In this document: piece by piece, positions 33,557 through 36,995 of the stretch | Layout of the letters: each line of letters starts with the position of its first letter | Position numbering within the stretch: position 1 is the first letter of the stretch | NCBI GenBank assembly: GCA_017473435.1 | Contig: JAFULG010000005.1 | Coordinates: 1-36,995 of the forward strand | DNA: 36,995 nt | Origin: Clostridia bacterium | GTDB lineage: Bacteria; Bacillota; Clostridia; Oscillospirales; Acutalibacteraceae | Direction: 5' to 3' | Notes under the pieces: model-generated | The model's input: the letters and a program-made list of their open reading frames with translations, nothing else | What the model was told of the DNA's origin: nothing | Databases searched by the model: none | Position numbers and translations under genes: made by a program

Positions 33557-34009
33557 TTGCGATATTTCAAATACGAATTATGGAAAAATTCAACAGAAGA
33601 GACTGAGGCGAGATTGTGGAATGAAAATTCACATAGGTATTACAATTATTTTAATTCGATCAAGAAATTTTTTTCAAATGATTTTATTAATTCGTACTTG
33701 AACTTTAAAGGATTTCATGATTATAAAATACTATCAATAAGATATGCTGATGCCGAATCTGTGTGTGTTGAATTGAAAAAAAACAAAACTAAAATAGATA
33801 TAAGATATGAAGGTGTAAAAAGTTTTTCTGTTGATTTTAATAATTGTTGTAATGAATTACAAATTGGAGATTTGCCTGAATGGGGATACGATGAATTTTA
33901 CAAGTTGAAAGATAATTATTTTACGCACTCTGTTATTACCTCTTCGGGTATTGAAATAGAAATTGGTTTTAAGAAGATTAGTGTATTAATTAGGGGTAAC
34001 ACAGAGTGA
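33557..34009 (+). CDS. Candidate immunity protein or RHS-linked hypothetical
   Basis: A 150-residue protein of unknown family, 31 bp after the RHS gene. The start is TTG 33557 with GAGGTG 7 nt upstream; no ATG is available in the N-terminal region. The product begins MRYFKYELWKNSTEETEAR and is aromatic-rich and soluble with no signal peptide, as immunity proteins to RHS toxins usually are. Position right after the toxin tip is the whole argument for this role. I do not recognise a domain. Confidence 0.6.
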   Translation: MRYFKYELWKNSTEETEARLWNENSHRYYNYFNSIKKFFSNDFINSYLNFKGFHDYKILSIRYADAESVCVELKKNKTKIDIRYEGVKSFSVDFNNCCNELQIGDLPEWGYDEFYKLKDNYFTHSVITSSGIEIEIGFKKISVLIRGNTE

Positions 34010-34037
34010 CCACCCACCGATGACCACTAAAAAGAAA

Positions 34038-34128
34038 AACACAGGGGGGACGGTACTGTGTGTTAACCAAAAACAAATAACCACGGTGATTTGGGCGGTG
34101 CGTTGGCAAAAGTCACGCACCACCCACC
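34038..34128. repeat. Hairpin elements at the junction before the orphan RHS tip
   Basis: Two structures: AACACAGGGGGGACGGTACTG then TGTGTT (34038-34064, stem ACACAG/CTGTGT) and GGGCGGTGCGT/ACGCACCACCC (34093-34125, one mismatch). The motif AACACAGGGG(GG)ACGGT recurs at 36074-36087. The unit resembles short GACGGT-type palindromes dispersed in clostridial genomes. The region is GC-rich and unlike the DNA on either side. Confidence 0.7.
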
Positions 34129-34140
34129 CCGCGCCCTTGA

Positions 34141-35187
34141 ACAAGCAAAACAGTCAACGGAGTAAAGCACAACTATTACTACGTTGACGGACAGCTTCGT
34201 TATGAAAGAAACGGAGATAACTACGAGATTTACTACACTTACGATGCTGACGGCAGACCTGTGCTTGCAACAAAGCGTGACCTTGTTGCAAAGAAGAATT
34301 ATCAATATTATCTCATAACAAACACACGTGGTGACATTATTGAAACACGTGATGATTATGGTAATGTAAGTGCTAAGTTTGTTTACGATGCCTGGGGTAA
34401 GCTGGTTGCAGTAACAGATGCTAACGGCAATGCGCTTTCAACGGATAGCTTTGCTTATCAGATAAGTCTCAAATACCGTGGATATGTTTATGATAATGAA
34501 ACCGGTCTCTATTATCTGCAAAGCCGCTATTATGACCCGGAGACAGGAAGGTTCCTGAATGCGGATGATGTTGGCTTTATCGGATATTCCGGCGAGCAGT
34601 TGTCTTATAATGTGTTTGCGTATTGTGGAAATGAGCCAGTATGCAATTGCGATATTAGTGGTAAAATAAAAGTCAAAATAACATACAGGCGTAATTATAT
34701 AGACGTATATAAATATAAATTCTCTATTACGGGGCATATCGATTTTTCAATAAACGGGAAAATATACTCATTTGGTTCAAATAGTGCACCATATAAACAA
34801 AAATTACAAGGCACTGCGGCCGGTTACTTAAGAACTAGCAGTGTTCTGTATTGGCATACGGATGAAGAAATGATTTGTACTGGAAAGACAAGAGTGTGGA
34901 TGACTGATGATGAATTTATAACTTTAATTACTTCATTGACGGTATTTATGTCTACTTGTGTTTCAAAAGTGAATGAAAGCAAAGATGCAAATATTAAAAT
35001 GTTTAGAGTAATCAGGGGGAGATATTCATACTACAGTTTTACCAAAGCGAACTGTGCAACTTTTGTAAGGGATATAGTGATTAGTAGTATTCCAGATTTA
35101 GCAAAAAAATACAAAAGTGTATATTCAATGCTAATAATTCCAGCTAACGTATACAAGGTTATTTCTTCATGGGGGACTAAAATATGA
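34141..35187 (+). pseudogene. Truncated RHS tip cassette (orphan C-terminal toxin module)
   Basis: The frame from 34141 is a close copy of 32622-33050 in the main RHS gene (TSKTVNGVKHNYYYVDGQL, ... YYLQSRYYDPETGRF). It is open to the stop at 35187, but a stop codon stands just before it and there is no RHS start, so it is a 5'-truncated cassette. A GTG at 34261 could start a shorter form (308 residues). The new tip (about 175 residues after NCDISGKIK) has GHIDFSINGKIYSFG and KANCATFVRDIV, the His and Asn-Cys pattern of permuted NlpC/P60- or papain-like hydrolases. It may serve as a donor tip for recombination into the main gene. Confidence 0.8.
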
Positions 35188-36053
35188 AAAGAATAATAAT
35201 TGTCGTGTTTTCTTTAGTTTTGACGACTTTGTTTGTGTCGTTCTCGATTTTAGAAAAAAATGTAGAATCTAATGTTATTCCAATAACTATGAAAGCAATT
35301 GTAAATCCTGTATATGTTGATGAATCGTTGGATAATATAGCCTATGAAATTTGCTCTTTTGATGGTACTAGTCTTGACTCCTTTGAAAAAGAAACAATTT
35401 ATGGTTGTTATTATGCATACAAGCTTCTGAATGGTAATTATTGTTATATTCAAGAATTCAACGGGGAACTTGTTCTTGCAATCCATTTACCCAACAATGT
35501 TATCAGAATAAGTATAGATTGGGTACCGGAACAAATTATTGAATGGGATAATGCAATTTATTTAAAATATCGTAATGCTTTATATTTTGTTGATTTACAA
35601 AATGAAGAAATAAACATTTTTAAACAATTAACACGTGCTAACATCAAAGCAGGAACGGTTCATGCAAAAGAAAAATTAATAGCATACACTGATAGCAATA
35701 ATTTGTATATAATAACTGATAATGAAGAATTTCAATTCAAAACGAAGGCACACTGTTTAGGTGTAGTGAGTGATGATTGCGTACTTATGAGTAGATGTTT
35801 TTTCGGTTTTTTTGAGCTGATATATAAATATAATATATATACTCACACGATAACCAATATAATTCTTTGTGCATCTCCTGGTAGAATTTTAAAGTCAACG
35901 TTGAGTTCAGATGCTAATTATTTGCTTTATGTGGTATTTGAAGGCTTTGATACTCCACCGACATTAAGGTTGCTTGATTTGAAAACGCGTGAACGATTAA
36001 TTCTTGATAATATGGATGAGTTTTGGAAAATATCTTCTTTACAATTGTTATAA
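35184..36053 (+). CDS. Signal-anchored hypothetical protein; candidate partner of the orphan tip
   Basis: A 289-residue protein. Its ATG overlaps the stop of the orphan tip by 4 bp (ATGA), so it is coupled to it. Residues 3-24 are hydrophobic (RIIIVVFSLVLTTLFVSFSI), so it is exported or anchored. The rest has a repeating strand pattern (NNVIRISIDWVPEQ, YFVDLQNEEINIF, NLYIITDNEEFQF, PTLRLLDLKTRERL) like a beta-propeller. It could be an immunity protein, but its membrane location differs from typical cytosolic immunity proteins. No family is recognised. Confidence 0.65.
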   Translation: MKRIIIVVFSLVLTTLFVSFSILEKNVESNVIPITMKAIVNPVYVDESLDNIAYEICSFDGTSLDSFEKETIYGCYYAYKLLNGNYCYIQEFNGELVLAIHLPNNVIRISIDWVPEQIIEWDNAIYLKYRNALYFVDLQNEEINIFKQLTRANIKAGTVHAKEKLIAYTDSNNLYIITDNEEFQFKTKAHCLGVVSDDCVLMSRCFFGFFELIYKYNIYTHTITNIILCASPGRILKSTLSSDANYLLYVVFEGFDTPPTLRLLDLKTRERLILDNMDEFWKISSLQLL

Positions 36054-36071
36054 AGAAGACAGTGGGACAAG

Positions 36072-36164
36072 AAACACAGGGGACGGTTAGCGTGAAAACC
36101 TCACCGTTGACCCCTGAAAAATGAAGACACTAAACCAAGGCTGTTGCAGAAATGCGACAGCCTT
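36072..36164. repeat. GACGGT palindrome plus terminal hairpin next to IS110
   Basis: The first hairpin is CAGGGGACGGT...ACCGTTGACCCCTG (36077-36115), related to the motif at 34038-34064. A second hairpin AAGGCTGTTGCA-GAAA-TGCGACAGCCTT (36137-36164) may be the downstream end or terminator of the IS110 element that follows. Confidence 0.65.
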
Positions 36165-36184
36165 TTGCTATGTAAAAATCAACC

Positions 36185-36995
36185 TCATTCTTTAAGATAA
36201 GGGCTCATAGCAATATCGTTATCGTAAAATTTATCATTAGTTAAAAGATAGTAAATAGTTGAAAGAATTTTTCTTGAAACAGCAACAATAGCTTTTTTCT
36301 TGCCTAAACGCTGTTGATTAGCCCAAAACCATCTGCCGAAAGGATTTTTTCTTGTTTTAGCCGCTACCCAAGCAACCTGACAAAGAATAGACTTGATATA
36401 TGGATTTCCGTGCATAACTTTTTTAGACTTGATTTTACCTGCACTTTGGTCATTTCTTGGCGATAAACCCGCCCACGAGCATAAATGTGCAGCTGTTTTG
36501 AAATTTTGTTGGACATTTGAACCGATTTCTGCTAAAATAAGCAAAGCAGCGGTAACATCAATGCCAACAATGGAATCCATTTGTTCCAAAGCCTTTGAAT
36601 AAGGCTCGGCTATCTCCTTCATTTTATCTAAAATCAAGTCAATGTGTTCTTGTATCAGTTTAAGTTGATTGAGAAAGTCAGCAAGCAAAAAGCACTCATT
36701 TTTATTGAGCCTTCCGCAAATGGCATTTTGTATCTCTTTGGGTGTCTTTTTGGTGTTACGGCTGATAGCGTTTTGAACATCGTCTATCGACAAACTGCCT
36801 TTTTGACTTAAACCCGTGAGAAGATTTATGCCCGAGACAGAGTTGATGTCGCTCAAGACGCTTGAAAGTTTAAAGCCGTGTGTTTGAAGAAACTTTTCCA
36901 GTCTGTTCAAACAGCGGCTTTTCTCATTTACAGCATTTTTGTAGGTTCTTGAAAACTCTCTTAAATCTCGGATTGTTCTTTCGGGGACAAAAGAA
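36185..36995 (-). CDS. IS110-family transposase (partial, 5' end outside window)
   Basis: The frame is open to the window edge: upstream of the TTG at 36910 it still reads VPERTIRDLREFSRTYKNAV and so on, so the true start lies beyond 36995. About 270 residues are seen, against about 400 in full IS110 transposases. The C-terminal Transposase_20 domain is plain: MDSIVGIDVTAALLILAEIG, HLCSWAGLSPRND, SAGKIKSKKVMHGNPYIKS. The N-terminal DEDD nuclease domain is outside. IS110 elements lack usual inverted repeats. It marks the far end of the visible accessory region. Confidence 0.9.
   Translation of the reverse strand, partial: SFVPERTIRDLREFSRTYKNAVNEKSRCLNRLEKFLQTHGFKLSSVLSDINSVSGINLLTGLSQKGSLSIDDVQNAISRNTKKTPKEIQNAICGRLNKNECFLLADFLNQLKLIQEHIDLILDKMKEIAEPYSKALEQMDSIVGIDVTAALLILAEIGSNVQQNFKTAAHLCSWAGLSPRNDQSAGKIKSKKVMHGNPYIKSILCQVAWVAAKTRKNPFGRWFWANQQRLGKKKAIVAVSRKILSTIYYLLTNDKFYDNDIAMSPYLKE

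Overview
The window looks like a chromosomal segment of a Gram-positive anaerobe of class Clostridia, probably an uncultured Oscillospirales/Ruminococcaceae-type gut bacterium. The basis is the gene order SRP RNA-dnaX-ebfC-recR, a Firmicutes arrangement, together with AGGAGG-type ribosome binding sites, TTGACA/TATAAT promoters, a ProS of the archaeal-type short form, a Cys-type sulfatase and many short dispersed hairpin repeats. The species cannot be fixed from the sequence alone.

Layout. 1-5000: prolyl- and isoleucyl-tRNA synthetases on the minus strand. 5240-13660: a carbohydrate-related block. A short-chain dehydrogenase and a sulfatase lie on plus. Convergent to them is a tightly packed minus-strand run of a dCMP deaminase-family protein, a DUF362 protein, a secreted glycosidase-like protein and a GPH-type sugar transporter with an unusual tail. 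13700-14350: a DUF559 endonuclease-like gene bracketed by hairpin repeats. 14460-18010: a lipid kinase and a MATE exporter, bracketed by two tiny genes for related amphipathic peptides, each with its own promoter and terminator; the MATE gene has a terminated leader RNA. 18260-19610: glutamate dehydrogenase. 20085-23358: SRP RNA, dnaX, ebfC, recR, with a repeat element on each side of dnaX. 23460-24904: an anchored small protein, smpB and the tmRNA gene.

After the tmRNA 3' end the sequence becomes clearly AT-rich and accessory: a ClpP-fold serine protease (SDH family) with an apparent ATT start, a small hypothetical gene, TnpV, a 2064-residue secreted RHS/YD-repeat protein with a variable C-terminal tip, a possible immunity gene, a truncated second RHS tip with a papain-like (NC/GH) domain, a further candidate partner gene, and an IS110 transposase cut by the window edge. 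This reads as a polymorphic-toxin locus with a displaced 'orphan' tip cassette. The tmRNA 3' end is a known integration hotspot, but no integrase or second att copy is visible.

Most worth a second look: (i) the paired approximately 40-residue amphipathic peptide genes; (ii) a six-hairpin array between the predicted ssrA promoter and mature tmRNA; (iii) a family of inverted-repeat elements whose stems differ in sequence but remain paired, one copy adjoining a DUF559 gene and two flanking dnaX; (iv) the RHS tip/orphan-tip arrangement with hairpin elements at its junctions; (v) the leader RNA before the MATE gene.
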